Shown here piece by piece: positions 1 to 7,196 of a stretch of DNA of 34,543 bases. The first letter of the stretch is position 1; the number at the start of each line of letters is the position of its first letter. Where the stretch lies: positions 1-34,543 of the forward strand of contig SCSN01000015.1 of assembly GCA_004322205.1 (NCBI GenBank), given 5' to 3'. Origin of the DNA: Patescibacteria group bacterium. Lineage in GTDB: Bacteria > Patescibacteriota > Minisyncoccia > Phycocordibacterales > Zambryskibacteraceae. The notes below the pieces were generated by a model. The model saw only the letters and a program-made list of their open reading frames with translations. It searched no databases and had not been told where the DNA came from. Made by a program: the position numbers and the translations under genes.

Positions 1-11
1 AAGAGGCGCAT

Positions 12-734
12 ATGACTGACGTTAAAAAATTGAAAATCAAGCTGTTCGCGGACGGCGCCGACCTCGCTGGGATCAGAGAAATGGCGGCTAATCCTGCGAT
101 CGCGGGGTTTACCACCAACCCGACTCTCATGCGCAAAGCGGGCGTGGCGGATTACAAAGTGTTCGCATTAGAGGCGCTCGGCGTTGTGGGTAATCGGCCG
201 ATTTCGTTCGAGGTGTTTGCCGATGACTTTGCCGAGATGGAAAGACAAGCCCGCGAGATCGCCTCGTGGGGCAGTAATATCTACGTCAAGGTCCCAGTCA
301 CGAACACCAAGGGACAGTTCAGTGGGTCCCTCATCGAACGTCTGTCGCACGCTGGGGTTCAACTCAACGTCACTGCGGTACTGACGCTTGATCAAGTCGA
401 GCGAATCACGGACAAACTCGCGCCGGAAATACCGGCAATCGTCTCGGTCTTTGCTGGTCGTATTGCCGACACCGGGCGCGACCCCATACCGCTTATGGCC
501 AAGGCAGTGGAGATACTTGAATCCAAGCCTAAGACGGAACTAATCTGGGCCAGTCCGCGCGAGTTGCTCAACGTTTTTCAGGCAGAGTCGGTTGGTTGCC
601 ACATCATTACTGCAAGCAACGATATCCTGAAAAAGCTCTCGCTTGTCGGTAAGGACCTTAGCGCCTACTCGCTCGAGACTGTCCGGCAGTTTTACGATGA
701 TGCTAAGGCAGCCGGCTACAGCGTCAGTACGTGA
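12..734 (+). CDS. tal: Transaldolase, small TalC/FSA-type
   Basis: Transaldolase moves a dihydroxyacetone unit between sedoheptulose-7-P/glyceraldehyde-3-P and erythrose-4-P/fructose-6-P in the cytosolic pentose phosphate pathway. The 240-residue protein has the length of the small single-barrel class. Visible motifs are GFTTNPTL (about 32-39), the Schiff-base lysine in YVKVPV (Lys93), LNVTAVLTLDQ (118-128) and the VFAGRIADTGRD segment (146-157). Glu67 in SFEVFA and Phe147 sit where fructose-6-phosphate aldolases carry Gln and Tyr, which favours transaldolase over aldolase activity; that subtype call rests on remembered family residues. AGAGG lies 5 nt before the ATG. The gene is followed by a terminator. 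Its product links to the S7P-using GmhA encoded just downstream on the other strand. Confidence 0.9.
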   Translation: MTDVKKLKIKLFADGADLAGIREMAANPAIAGFTTNPTLMRKAGVADYKVFALEALGVVGNRPISFEVFADDFAEMERQAREIASWGSNIYVKVPVTNTKGQFSGSLIERLSHAGVQLNVTAVLTLDQVERITDKLAPEIPAIVSVFAGRIADTGRDPIPLMAKAVEILESKPKTELIWASPRELLNVFQAESVGCHIITASNDILKKLSLVGKDLSAYSLETVRQFYDDAKAAGYSVST

Positions 735-754
735 GCGCAAAGCGATCCTCCACC

Positions 755-786
755 AAGGCCACCCCGCAGTTTGTGGTGGCCTTTTA
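755..786 (+). terminator. Rho-independent terminator after transaldolase
   Basis: AAGGCCACC (755-763) pairs perfectly with GGTGGCCTT (775-783) across an 11-nt loop, and the right arm runs into a T-rich tail. It separates the transaldolase from the heptose gene, which then has its own promoter. Confidence 0.75.
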
Positions 787-812
787 CTTATATGAAAAGC
801 AAATAGTATACT
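783..812 (+). promoter_or_regulatory. Promoter of the heptose adenylyltransferase gene, leaderless geometry
   Basis: TATACT (807-812) is a near-consensus -10 box, with TTTACT (783-788) as a weak -35 at 18 nt spacing. The expected transcription start, about 7 nt after the -10, falls on the ATG at 819. That ATG is therefore preferred over the one at 813, which touches the -10 box, and a leaderless mRNA is implied. Confidence 0.55.
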
Positions 813-818
813 ATGGTC

Positions 819-1328
819 ATGGACACGAAACGTAAAGTTGTTACAAAAGACGAGCTGGCAGGTATTGTGGCTGATTTAAAAAAACAAGGTAAAAAAATTG
901 TTACGACAAACGGCGCTTTTGATATTTTGCATATTGGACACAAGAGGATGTTAGAGGTAAGCAAGGCACTCGGCGATATCCTTATTGTGGGCGTGAATTC
1001 GGACTCTTCTGTCAAACAATATAAATCTGATTTACGCCCGGTTATACCGGAGGCGGATCGCGCTGAGATGCTGGCGGGGCTTGCGTGCGTGGATTATGTG
1101 ACCATTTTCGCCGAACCAGACCCAAAGAACTTTCTCGAATTGGTAAAACCAAACGTGCACACGAAGTCCGGGGATTATACGGCAGAAGGATTAAAGGAAA
1201 CACCGACAGTACGAAAAAATGGAGGGGAGGTTGTAATCATTCCGTATGTTGAAAGTAAATCAACTACAAATATTATTAATAAAATCAAGACTTTGATTCC
1301 TCAAAAAACTCACAAAAGAAGTGAATGA
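819..1328 (+). CDS. rfaE2: D-glycero-beta-D-manno-heptose-1-phosphate adenylyltransferase (RfaE2/HldE C-domain type)
   Basis: This is a stand-alone nucleotidyltransferase of the cytidylyltransferase-like fold, corresponding to the C-terminal half of HldE, which adenylates heptose-1-phosphate to ADP-heptose. The signature TNGAFDILHIGH (about residues 30-41) supplies the HxGH ATP site. RPVIPEADRAEML and the late KSTTNIINKI segment also match the family. The start at 819 is chosen from promoter geometry; an in-frame ATG at 813 would add two residues. The 3' end overlaps the convergent gmhA gene by 44 nt. The kinase half of HldE is absent here, so a separate sugar kinase would have to be encoded elsewhere. 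Related adenylyltransferases of other sugars or glycerol cannot be excluded, but the gmhA neighbour supports heptose. Confidence 0.85.
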   Translation: MDTKRKVVTKDELAGIVADLKKQGKKIVTTNGAFDILHIGHKRMLEVSKALGDILIVGVNSDSSVKQYKSDLRPVIPEADRAEMLAGLACVDYVTIFAEPDPKNFLELVKPNVHTKSGDYTAEGLKETPTVRKNGGEVVIIPYVESKSTTNIINKIKTLIPQKTHKRSE

Positions 1329-1863
1329 GTGTTATGTGGACTTCTTGGATGTGGGAAGTAACATCAGATGGTACAACAACTGGGATATCACACATTGTTC
1401 TTGCTTTTCCGCCGCCTTTACCTAGAAGACAGATGGAAATCATACCGAGAGCGTTCGCCGTCTTGAGTGCCTCTATAATATTTGGGGAATTTCCTCCTGC
1501 TGAGATAGCGACGAAGATATCTCCCTTTTGTCCAAGGCCCTCAAGCTGTCTAGAGAAGACAACATCAAAGCTCGCATCGTTTGACCAAGCGGTGAGCATT
1601 GAGGAGTCAGTAGTTAACGCCACAGCTGGAAAGGCCTTTCTCATTGATTTGTATTTGCCCAAGAGTTCAGCAGAAAAGTGTTGAGAGTCTGCCGCGCTAC
1701 CGCCGTTTCCTGCGATATAAATGCGTTTGCCCGCTGTGAGCGAGTCATAAATTTGCCGGCCCGCCTTCTCTGCATTTTCAAGGAAGTCTTGATCGGCTAG
1801 GGCAACATTTTTCACCGTAATTGATTTTTCCAGATACTCCTTTATCACTTTGGTACCACCCAT
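1285..1863 (-). CDS. gmhA: Sedoheptulose-7-phosphate isomerase GmhA
   Basis: A 192-residue SIS-domain protein converting sedoheptulose-7-P to D-glycero-D-manno-heptose-7-P, the first step of ADP-heptose synthesis. The hallmark AGNGGSAADSQHFSAEL (about 51-67) is present, and SAGGNSPNI (121-129) is the second phosphate-binding loop. Residues in the positions of the E. coli metal ligands are all there: His62, Glu66, Gln173 and His181. I prefer the ATG at 1863; a TTG at 1890 would add nine residues inside the end of the upstream gene. The upstream GT8-like gene stops at 1883, so the two are probably one transcript. With the adjacent adenylyltransferase this gives two of the enzymes of the heptose pathway. 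Confidence 0.92.
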   Translation of the reverse strand: MGGTKVIKEYLEKSITVKNVALADQDFLENAEKAGRQIYDSLTAGKRIYIAGNGGSAADSQHFSAELLGKYKSMRKAFPAVALTTDSSMLTAWSNDASFDVVFSRQLEGLGQKGDIFVAISAGGNSPNIIEALKTANALGMISICLLGKGGGKARTMCDIPVVVPSDVTSHIQEVHITLIHFFCEFFEESKS

Positions 1864-1882
1864 ACTACATCGCGCTTTTGGG

Positions 1883-2725
1883 TTAAGCAACTTTCTCCAG
1901 CAAATCTCCTCTGACGTCGCCCCGGTTTATTTCTGCACGAATGAAATCTCTAGACAGTTCATCACTTTGAAGCGCACCTTTCACAAGGTTAAAAAAGAAT
2001 TGTTCAATTTTTTTGTCCGGGTGGGGTTGGTAGTGAGTTGGGTACTTGCCAAGGAGTTTGTGAATTGGTTCGCGAGGAATTATGCCGAGTAGTTTTGGCA
2101 GAGGATTTATGGTGAAATCAATTGGCAGTCCTGTGCGCCACGGCTGGGTTAAGCGGTTTGTGGTATGGAGCATTTTAGTCTCGGGGGTCAGGGTATCAAG
2201 ACTGTTCCAGACTCTTGGAATTTCTAGCACATCATTTCGATTGCGCAGGCTCATGAGGTCACTGTAGTCAAGTTCTTTTCTCTCGAGCTTGCCAAGGAGA
2301 TTTTTAATGTTCCAGTCTTGTAATTTAGCGCAGTCCATAAGCATTACTGACGTATCCCAGGCATCTTTTTTGCGGCAGACGGCAACGGAGTTTCCCTTAA
2401 GGTCTATGTCAAAAATTGGACTTACGTCTTGGGTGGCGAAGATGTCAGGGTCAATGACTACCGACCGCCCGCTGTAGTTCGTAAGCTCCGGCGGCATAAA
2501 ACGGGAAAGGGTAAATGACTGAAGGTCATTTGGATTGTATTTAACAAGACGACCAGCGCGCAGATATGCTTTTCCGGCGAATTCCCTGAAGGCAGAGATA
2601 TTGTCAACGTTTAAAATTTCTATTTTGGTATCGGAGTTTGCCGGCAAGTTTCTCTCAATGGCGTATTTGGCGAGAATGGCACCCAACTTCTGCTTGTTGT
2701 TCGTATGAATAAAAACTTTTTGCAT
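1883..2725 (-). CDS. Glycosyltransferase, GT8-like (GT-A fold)
   Basis: The 280-residue protein looks like a family 8-type glycosyltransferase that would add a hexose to a surface glycan. Evidence is the segment LSRFMPPEL followed by VVIDPDIFA (about 89-97), where DPD matches the metal-binding DxD position. VMLMDCAKLQDW (about 127-138) resembles the NSGVMLID region, and MLHTTN plus a later PWRTG resemble the C-terminal His/PW motif. These are weak, eye-level similarities; acceptor and donor are unknown. Reading can extend upstream to 2911, but that stretch runs under the divergent gene. The ATG at 2725 (MQKVFIHTNN) fits both the fold's first strand and an extended -10 (TGATATACT) 13 nt upstream. 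It overlaps the promoter of the divergent kpsF-like gene. Confidence 0.65.
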   Translation of the reverse strand: MQKVFIHTNNKQKLGAILAKYAIERNLPANSDTKIEILNVDNISAFREFAGKAYLRAGRLVKYNPNDLQSFTLSRFMPPELTNYSGRSVVIDPDIFATQDVSPIFDIDLKGNSVAVCRKKDAWDTSVMLMDCAKLQDWNIKNLLGKLERKELDYSDLMSLRNRNDVLEIPRVWNSLDTLTPETKMLHTTNRLTQPWRTGLPIDFTINPLPKLLGIIPREPIHKLLGKYPTHYQPHPDKKIEQFFFNLVKGALQSDELSRDFIRAEINRGDVRGDLLEKVA

Positions 2726-2748
2726 ATTGAGACCGTTCAGTATATCAT
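2719..2748. promoter_or_regulatory. Back-to-back overlapping promoters between the GT8-like gene and kpsF
   Basis: Only 31 nt separate the two divergent ATGs (2725 minus, 2757 plus). On the plus strand TTTGCA (2719-2724) and TATCAT (2743-2748) are spaced 18 nt, predicting a start at or just before the ATG. On the minus strand TGATATACT, with -10 at 2744-2739, is an extended -10 box predicting a leader of about 7 nt. The two -10 boxes overlap, so the two directions probably compete. Confidence 0.55.
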
Positions 2749-2756
2749 AGCAAGCC

Positions 2757-3731
2757 ATGAGGAATGAAGCTTTGGAAAGAGCTAAATTTACGCTCAAACA
2801 AGAACTAAGAGCCTTGAAGGGACTTGAAAGTCTTGTACGTAGGAGTTTACCCCGAGCGGTCTCTCTTATAAAATCAAGAAGAGGTAAAATTATTCTAACT
2901 GGCGTTGGCAAATCCGGCTACATTGCTATGAAGACAGCCGGGACTTTTGTCAGTCTCGGCCACCCCGCTGTGTTTCTCCACCCGGTTGAAGCGCTTCACG
3001 GGGACTCCGGAGTGGTTTCTGACGGCGATGTTGTAATTGCAATCTCTTTCTCCGGACGTTCGCCGGAAATAATAAAAATAGTCAAATATCTCCGAAAGGC
3101 GTTCTTAATCAAGGTGATTTCGATAGTTGGAAGCGCCAAAGCCGAACTTGCGAGGCTCTCTGATGCTGTTCTTGTCATTTCCATTGAAGAAGAAGGTTGT
3201 CCGATCGGCTTGGCTCCTATGGCCAGCACCACCGCCACTCTGGTTGTTGGTGACCTCCTGGCCTCGGCAGTTACTTCCCCGAGAAATTTCCGTAAATCGC
3301 ATTTCGCTAAATTTCATCCGGGCGGCTCGCTGGGGTTGACGCTCGGAAAAGTCAAAGACCATATGACCTCCGGGCGCGACCTGCCTCTGGTTTCCCAAAC
3401 AGCAACCTTTGATAAAACATTGCGAGAGATGAACGATAAGCGTCTAGGCATTGTGGGAGTTGTTGATTCCCGATGGAGACTTGTCGGTATTGTCACTGAC
3501 GGAGACGTCAGGAGGTTTCTCGTTAAGAAAGGAAATATCTCAAGAGCGCGAGCCAAGGATGTTATGACAATTTCTCCAAAGTACGTCCGGGAATTCCACT
3601 CTCTTGAAGGAGCACTTGCCATGATGGAAGAATATCGGATTACAAGCCTGTTTGTTGTCGGGAACGGGCGGCGGCCAGTTGGTATTATTCACATTCACGA
3701 CATCATGGAAGACGCGGTTATCCGGCGGTAG
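2757..3731 (+). CDS. kdsD: Arabinose-5-phosphate isomerase, KpsF/GutQ/KdsD family
   Basis: Interconverts ribulose-5-P and arabinose-5-P. The 324-residue protein has the family layout: an SIS domain (about 40-165) followed by two CBS repeats (about 200-262 and 265-322). Visible signatures are GVGKSGYIA (49-57), HPVEALHGD (75-83), CPIGLAPMASTTATL (148-162) and FHPGGSLG (187-194). These are much closer to KdsD/KpsF than to generic SIS proteins. In Gram-negative bacteria the product feeds Kdo synthesis, but no kdsA, kdsB or kdsC homologue is seen in the window, so the fate of A5P here is open. The ATG at 2757 lies about 8 nt after a -10 box. It starts a compact run of genes continuing to about 8234. 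Confidence 0.9.
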   Translation: MRNEALERAKFTLKQELRALKGLESLVRRSLPRAVSLIKSRRGKIILTGVGKSGYIAMKTAGTFVSLGHPAVFLHPVEALHGDSGVVSDGDVVIAISFSGRSPEIIKIVKYLRKAFLIKVISIVGSAKAELARLSDAVLVISIEEEGCPIGLAPMASTTATLVVGDLLASAVTSPRNFRKSHFAKFHPGGSLGLTLGKVKDHMTSGRDLPLVSQTATFDKTLREMNDKRLGIVGVVDSRWRLVGIVTDGDVRRFLVKKGNISRARAKDVMTISPKYVREFHSLEGALAMMEEYRITSLFVVGNGRRPVGIIHIHDIMEDAVIRR

Positions 3732-3739
3732 TAATTGCA

Positions 3740-5185
3740 ATGGGTGCACCAGATTATCGTTACGCTCTCGATTTCTTGAATCGCTTTAATCGTTCCGAAT
3801 ATAACGGAAATTTTCTCTCTGATCAGTTTTTCTTAGGGAGATATAATATTTGGTACTTTTTTCAAACCTCTCTCTTCGTAGAAATCCTGCGCTTTAGCGG
3901 CTCTCGAGAGACACCAAAGCAGTTGCGGTTGTCACCGAGCGGTTTTTTCATTTCGCTTTTTCTTTTCTGTGCCTCCTTTCTCTCTCTTCTGTGGTTTTCC
4001 ATCTTTCGTAAAAAGGTCTTGATTTTTTCAGTTGACTCTCTCACTTCCCGCTACAAAAGCGACTTTCGGATTCAAGGCCTCTACGCTTTTTTAGCAGGGG
4101 AGTCAGTTTCTTTTGCGGAGATATTCCACACTGTTCCCGGAAGAGAGTCTCTAAAACGTTTTTGGGGCCGACTACGGCCCGCTCTGTATCTTGAAGCCAT
4201 TGATTTTCTATTTTTCCTCGCTTGCTGGTTGTTTCCTCGACGGAAAGACATCGCGGTCGGAAAGCTCTCCGGCGACTTTGGGAAAGATGAGGCTGAATTC
4301 GCAGGATATTTGGCTGAAAAATACAAACAAGTTGTTCCTCTTTCTCTCTTCCGCATCAGAGCGTTGTCGCGAATTCTCCGCTGGCTCAAGCCCCGTGCTG
4401 TTTTTACCATTGATGATACTAGGCATTACAACGAGCTTTTGGTGGCGGCTCAATTGAATCAAATCCCGTCAATCGCTCTTCAGCACGGCCACTTTTCGAA
4501 ATACCACGTAGGATGGCTTCGGCGAGGTTTCCCCGGCGAGCCCGCGACGCCGAATGCGCTCTGCGTCTGGAGTGAATACTGGAAAAACGAACTTGACCGT
4601 CTCGGCTCTGTTTTTCCTGAAGACACCATTTTTGTTGCTGGAATGCCCACCGGCGTTGCGAATCAAGGCTCCGACCATCGACAGAGAAAGAGAGGGCAGA
4701 AAATAACAGTCATGATACCTTTTGAAACCAACGCCACCGTGTTTGAGGTACGCTCCTTTCTGGATGCATTCCGGGCATGTCGGGGAGTAGAGATAATTTT
4801 TAAGATTCGCCCGGATCGCGATGAGAAGGATCAGCTTGCGGCATATGGTTTGACGAGCGCTACAGCTCAAGTGGTTCGCGACGTCTCTGAAATTATTGAA
4901 GACGTTGATGTGGTTGGCGGTGTCTATTCTACCTTTCTCTATGACATGGTGGCTCTTGGTAAGCCGGTTTTTATAATGAAAACCAGCATGGATTACGGGG
5001 AAGGGATGCTTGTGAACAAATTAGCCGATCCCCTCTCGTTGTCGCGTCCTTGCGAACAGCTAGAGAAGATAGCTCGAACCAGTCCTGCTGTAATTACCCG
5101 TCGGCGTGAACGTCTAGTCGGTGAGCATCCGCCGGATTTTTTGAAATCGTTAAGAGATCTCGCGCTAAAATATGGCATTATTTAA
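3740..5185 (+). CDS. Surface carbohydrate biosynthesis protein, GT-B-like, membrane-associated
   Basis: I do not recognise a precise family. The 481-residue protein has one clear hydrophobic segment near 69-88 followed by basic residues, and another hydrophobic stretch near 153-165. The second half resembles capsule/surface-carbohydrate GT-B proteins. It has IPSIALQHGHFS (around 238-249), a segment AVFTIDD before it, and near the C-terminus GGVYSTFLYDMVALGKPVF, which resembles the C-terminal donor-site helix in which a sugar transferase senses the donor phosphate. It begins 8 nt after kpsF and overlaps the next gene by 14 nt, so it is almost certainly co-transcribed. A glycosyltransferase or glycerophosphotransferase-like role is inferred from context. 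Confidence 0.6.
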   Translation: MGAPDYRYALDFLNRFNRSEYNGNFLSDQFFLGRYNIWYFFQTSLFVEILRFSGSRETPKQLRLSPSGFFISLFLFCASFLSLLWFSIFRKKVLIFSVDSLTSRYKSDFRIQGLYAFLAGESVSFAEIFHTVPGRESLKRFWGRLRPALYLEAIDFLFFLACWLFPRRKDIAVGKLSGDFGKDEAEFAGYLAEKYKQVVPLSLFRIRALSRILRWLKPRAVFTIDDTRHYNELLVAAQLNQIPSIALQHGHFSKYHVGWLRRGFPGEPATPNALCVWSEYWKNELDRLGSVFPEDTIFVAGMPTGVANQGSDHRQRKRGQKITVMIPFETNATVFEVRSFLDAFRACRGVEIIFKIRPDRDEKDQLAAYGLTSATAQVVRDVSEIIEDVDVVGGVYSTFLYDMVALGKPVFIMKTSMDYGEGMLVNKLADPLSLSRPCEQLEKIARTSPAVITRRRERLVGEHPPDFLKSLRDLALKYGII

Positions 5186-5906
5186 GTCGCTGAAATCGGG
5201 GCTCTATCAAGTTAAACTCTGGTTTGTCCAGATTTTTAGATATCCGTCCTTTTCCCTCCCTGACACTGACTATGACAAATACTGGCAGGACAAGAGGGTA
5301 AGAGATGTTGATACTCTTTCGGACTGGCAGAAGATTCGAGCAGATTTTATCCTCCGGACAATCCCGCAAAGCGAGAGGGCGGTCTTTGTGGATATCGGGT
5401 GTGGTTATGAGTCAGTTCTGCGCTATCTTTCGGATCACACTGTTGTTTTAAGAGGTATTGGAATTGATGTGTCTTCATTTGCTCTTGAGCACGCAAAAAA
5501 ATTCGGATTTGAAACAGTCAAAGCTGATGTTACTGATCCGGGCTTTGTTGATCATATCCCTGCCTGCGACTACGCAGTGCTTTTTGAAGTACTTGAACAT
5601 ATTCCCCATTCAGAGAAACTTCTATTGGCGGTGCACAGGAAAGCGCGGAAGGGAGTCTTTTTTTCATTTCCCAATACAGGGTTTTTTGTCCATCGTCTTC
5701 GTCTTCTCTTCGGTCGTTTTCCTCTGCAATGGAAACTTTTTCCCGGCGAACATCTTCGCTTTTGGACAAAAAAAGATCTCCTCTGGTGGCTCAAATCTCT
5801 GGGTTTCAAGAACTACAAACTTTTGTGCTATAAGGGCATGCCGCCTCTCAATAAAATCTGGCCATCTCTTTTTGCCGCTGGTTTTGTTGTTTATTTAAAG
5901 AAGTGA
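5172..5906 (+). CDS. Class I SAM-dependent methyltransferase
   Basis: The 244-residue protein has a Rossmann methyltransferase core after a 60-residue N-terminal extension with an amphipathic, aromatic stretch (about 11-29) that may touch the membrane. Motif I reads FVDIGCGYES (about 72-81), the acidic end of strand 2 is GIGIDVSS (96-103), and FEVLEHIPH (138-146) is the MetW/UbiE-like motif IV. The substrate cannot be read from the sequence; a surface-glycan sugar or a lipid carrier intermediate is suggested by the operon. It overlaps the upstream gene by 14 nt and is followed after 6 nt by the HAD gene. Confidence 0.8.
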   Translation: MALFKSLKSGLYQVKLWFVQIFRYPSFSLPDTDYDKYWQDKRVRDVDTLSDWQKIRADFILRTIPQSERAVFVDIGCGYESVLRYLSDHTVVLRGIGIDVSSFALEHAKKFGFETVKADVTDPGFVDHIPACDYAVLFEVLEHIPHSEKLLLAVHRKARKGVFFSFPNTGFFVHRLRLLFGRFPLQWKLFPGEHLRFWTKKDLLWWLKSLGFKNYKLLCYKGMPPLNKIWPSLFAAGFVVYLKK

Positions 5907-5912
5907 ATAAGA

Positions 5913-6362
5913 ATGAGATTTTTCGAAGAACTTGACCTTACTGACTTGAAAGATTCAATAGTCCTTCTTGATCTTGATGGGACGTTGGTTCCCGATGGCC
6001 AGAGCGATATTTCAGAAAGAGCTATGCGGAAAGTAGAAGAGCTTAAGCGTGCCAACGAAGTTTATTTATGTTCCAACAGCAGAAACGTTGAGCGCAGGAT
6101 GAAAGTTGGCCGGCAGACCGGTCTTGCTTTCACCGTAGAGGGTATTCAAAAACCAAGCGAGAAAGTTGTCAGTTTTCTTGGGAATATTTCAAAACCAATT
6201 GTTGTTATCGGTGATAAGGCTATTATAGACGGAAGGCTCTCGCGCAATCTTGGTGCCAAATTTATAAAAGTGCGACGCAAGAGAAGCGAGAAAGACTCTC
6301 TTTTTACGCGTCTTGTTTACTGGCTTGATGATTTTTACTACAATATTTTCTCTCACATATGA
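5913..6362 (+). CDS. HAD-superfamily phosphatase (YqeG/HAD-IIIA-like)
   Basis: A small 149-residue HAD hydrolase without a cap domain. Motif I is DLDGT (nucleophile Asp20, acid Asp22), motif II is CSNS (Ser54), the motif-III lysine is in QKPSEK (79-84) and motif IV is GDKAIIDG (100-107). All catalytic positions appear intact. It overlaps the next gene, a prenyl-phosphate pentosyltransferase candidate, by 4 nt (ATGA). Such coupling suggests a linked step, for example dephosphorylating the polyprenyl-phospho-pentose-5-phosphate made by the neighbour. That role is inference; a GmhB-like phosphatase for heptose bisphosphate or a YqeG-type phosphatase are alternatives. Confidence 0.75.
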   Translation: MRFFEELDLTDLKDSIVLLDLDGTLVPDGQSDISERAMRKVEELKRANEVYLCSNSRNVERRMKVGRQTGLAFTVEGIQKPSEKVVSFLGNISKPIVVIGDKAIIDGRLSRNLGAKFIKVRRKRSEKDSLFTRLVYWLDDFYYNIFSHI

Positions 6363-7189
6363 ACTACCTAGCTTTAGCCAGACCACAGCAATGGATTAAG
6401 AATCTTCTCATTTTTGCTTCCGCCTTTTTTTCTGGGATGCTTTTTTCTCCCTCCCTGTTTCTGGAATTGTTTGCTGTTTTTGGTCTGTTTTCCCTCACAG
6501 CATCTGCGGGCTACGCTCTCAACGATGCTCTTGATTACGAGTTCGATCGAACCCACAAAAGTAAAGGAAAGAGACCGGTTGCTTCTGGTGAGATATCAAA
6601 AAGAAATGCGGTTTATTTTTCTCTCATTATTTTTGCTGTCTCAATAACTCTGGTCTTAAGGTTTTTTCCTGACCTCTCCCTTCTTTTTCTTATTTATTTT
6701 GTCTTGAATATTTTATATTCGGCGCTTCTTAAAAAAATTGTCGTCGTTGACCTCTTAGTATTTCCCGTCTTTTTTCTCATCAGAATTCTTATCGGTGCCG
6801 AGGTTGTCGGAGTGGGTATAACAAGCTGGCTTATTCTCTGCACGATTTTCCTCTCGCTTTTTCTGGTTATCGCCAAACGTGTCAGCGAACGCCGCAGCGC
6901 GGCGGGACGGGAAGTATTAAATTTTTACTCCGAGCAGTTCCTGTCAGCGCTTCTCATTACCAGTGCTACTCTTAGCATCGTGGCATTTGCGCTGTACACC
7001 GTGCTTGCTTATCCAAAGCCGGCGCTTGTTTATTCAAACATTTTTGTTGTCGGAGGAATTTTCCGATATTTTTTTCTTGTTTTCTCGACTAACAAAGCCG
7101 AAGAACCGGAAGCGGCACTGGTCCACGATCGCTGGCTCTTTGCCATCGTCTTAGGGTGGGTAATCTATTTGTTTTTTGTTTTTTATTAA
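6359..7189 (+). CDS. UbiA-family prenyltransferase, decaprenyl-phosphate phosphoribosyltransferase-like
   Basis: A 276-residue polytopic membrane protein of the UbiA superfamily. The opening ARPQQWIKN (about 7-15) is the form typical of polyprenyl-phosphate phosphoribosyltransferases (Rv3806c type) rather than quinone enzymes. The first Asp-rich motif is NDALDYEFD (55-63) and the second region contains VVVDLLVFP followed by RILIGAE. About eight or nine hydrophobic segments are present. The known reaction of the closest family transfers ribose-5-phosphate from PRPP to a polyprenyl phosphate at the membrane. With a HAD phosphatase before it and an SDR epimerase after it, the three genes resemble a route to a lipid-linked pentofuranose donor. 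Confidence 0.8.
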   Translation: MNYLALARPQQWIKNLLIFASAFFSGMLFSPSLFLELFAVFGLFSLTASAGYALNDALDYEFDRTHKSKGKRPVASGEISKRNAVYFSLIIFAVSITLVLRFFPDLSLLFLIYFVLNILYSALLKKIVVVDLLVFPVFFLIRILIGAEVVGVGITSWLILCTIFLSLFLVIAKRVSERRSAAGREVLNFYSEQFLSALLITSATLSIVAFALYTVLAYPKPALVYSNIFVVGGIFRYFFLVFSTNKAEEPEAALVHDRWLFAIVLGWVIYLFFVFY

Positions 7190-7196
7190 TTTACTT

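Noticed and set aside
2726-2911. Upstream extension of the GT8-like gene
   Set aside because: It lies antisense to the N-terminus of the kpsF-like protein and across the divergent promoters; the ATG at 2725 starts the expected first beta-strand.
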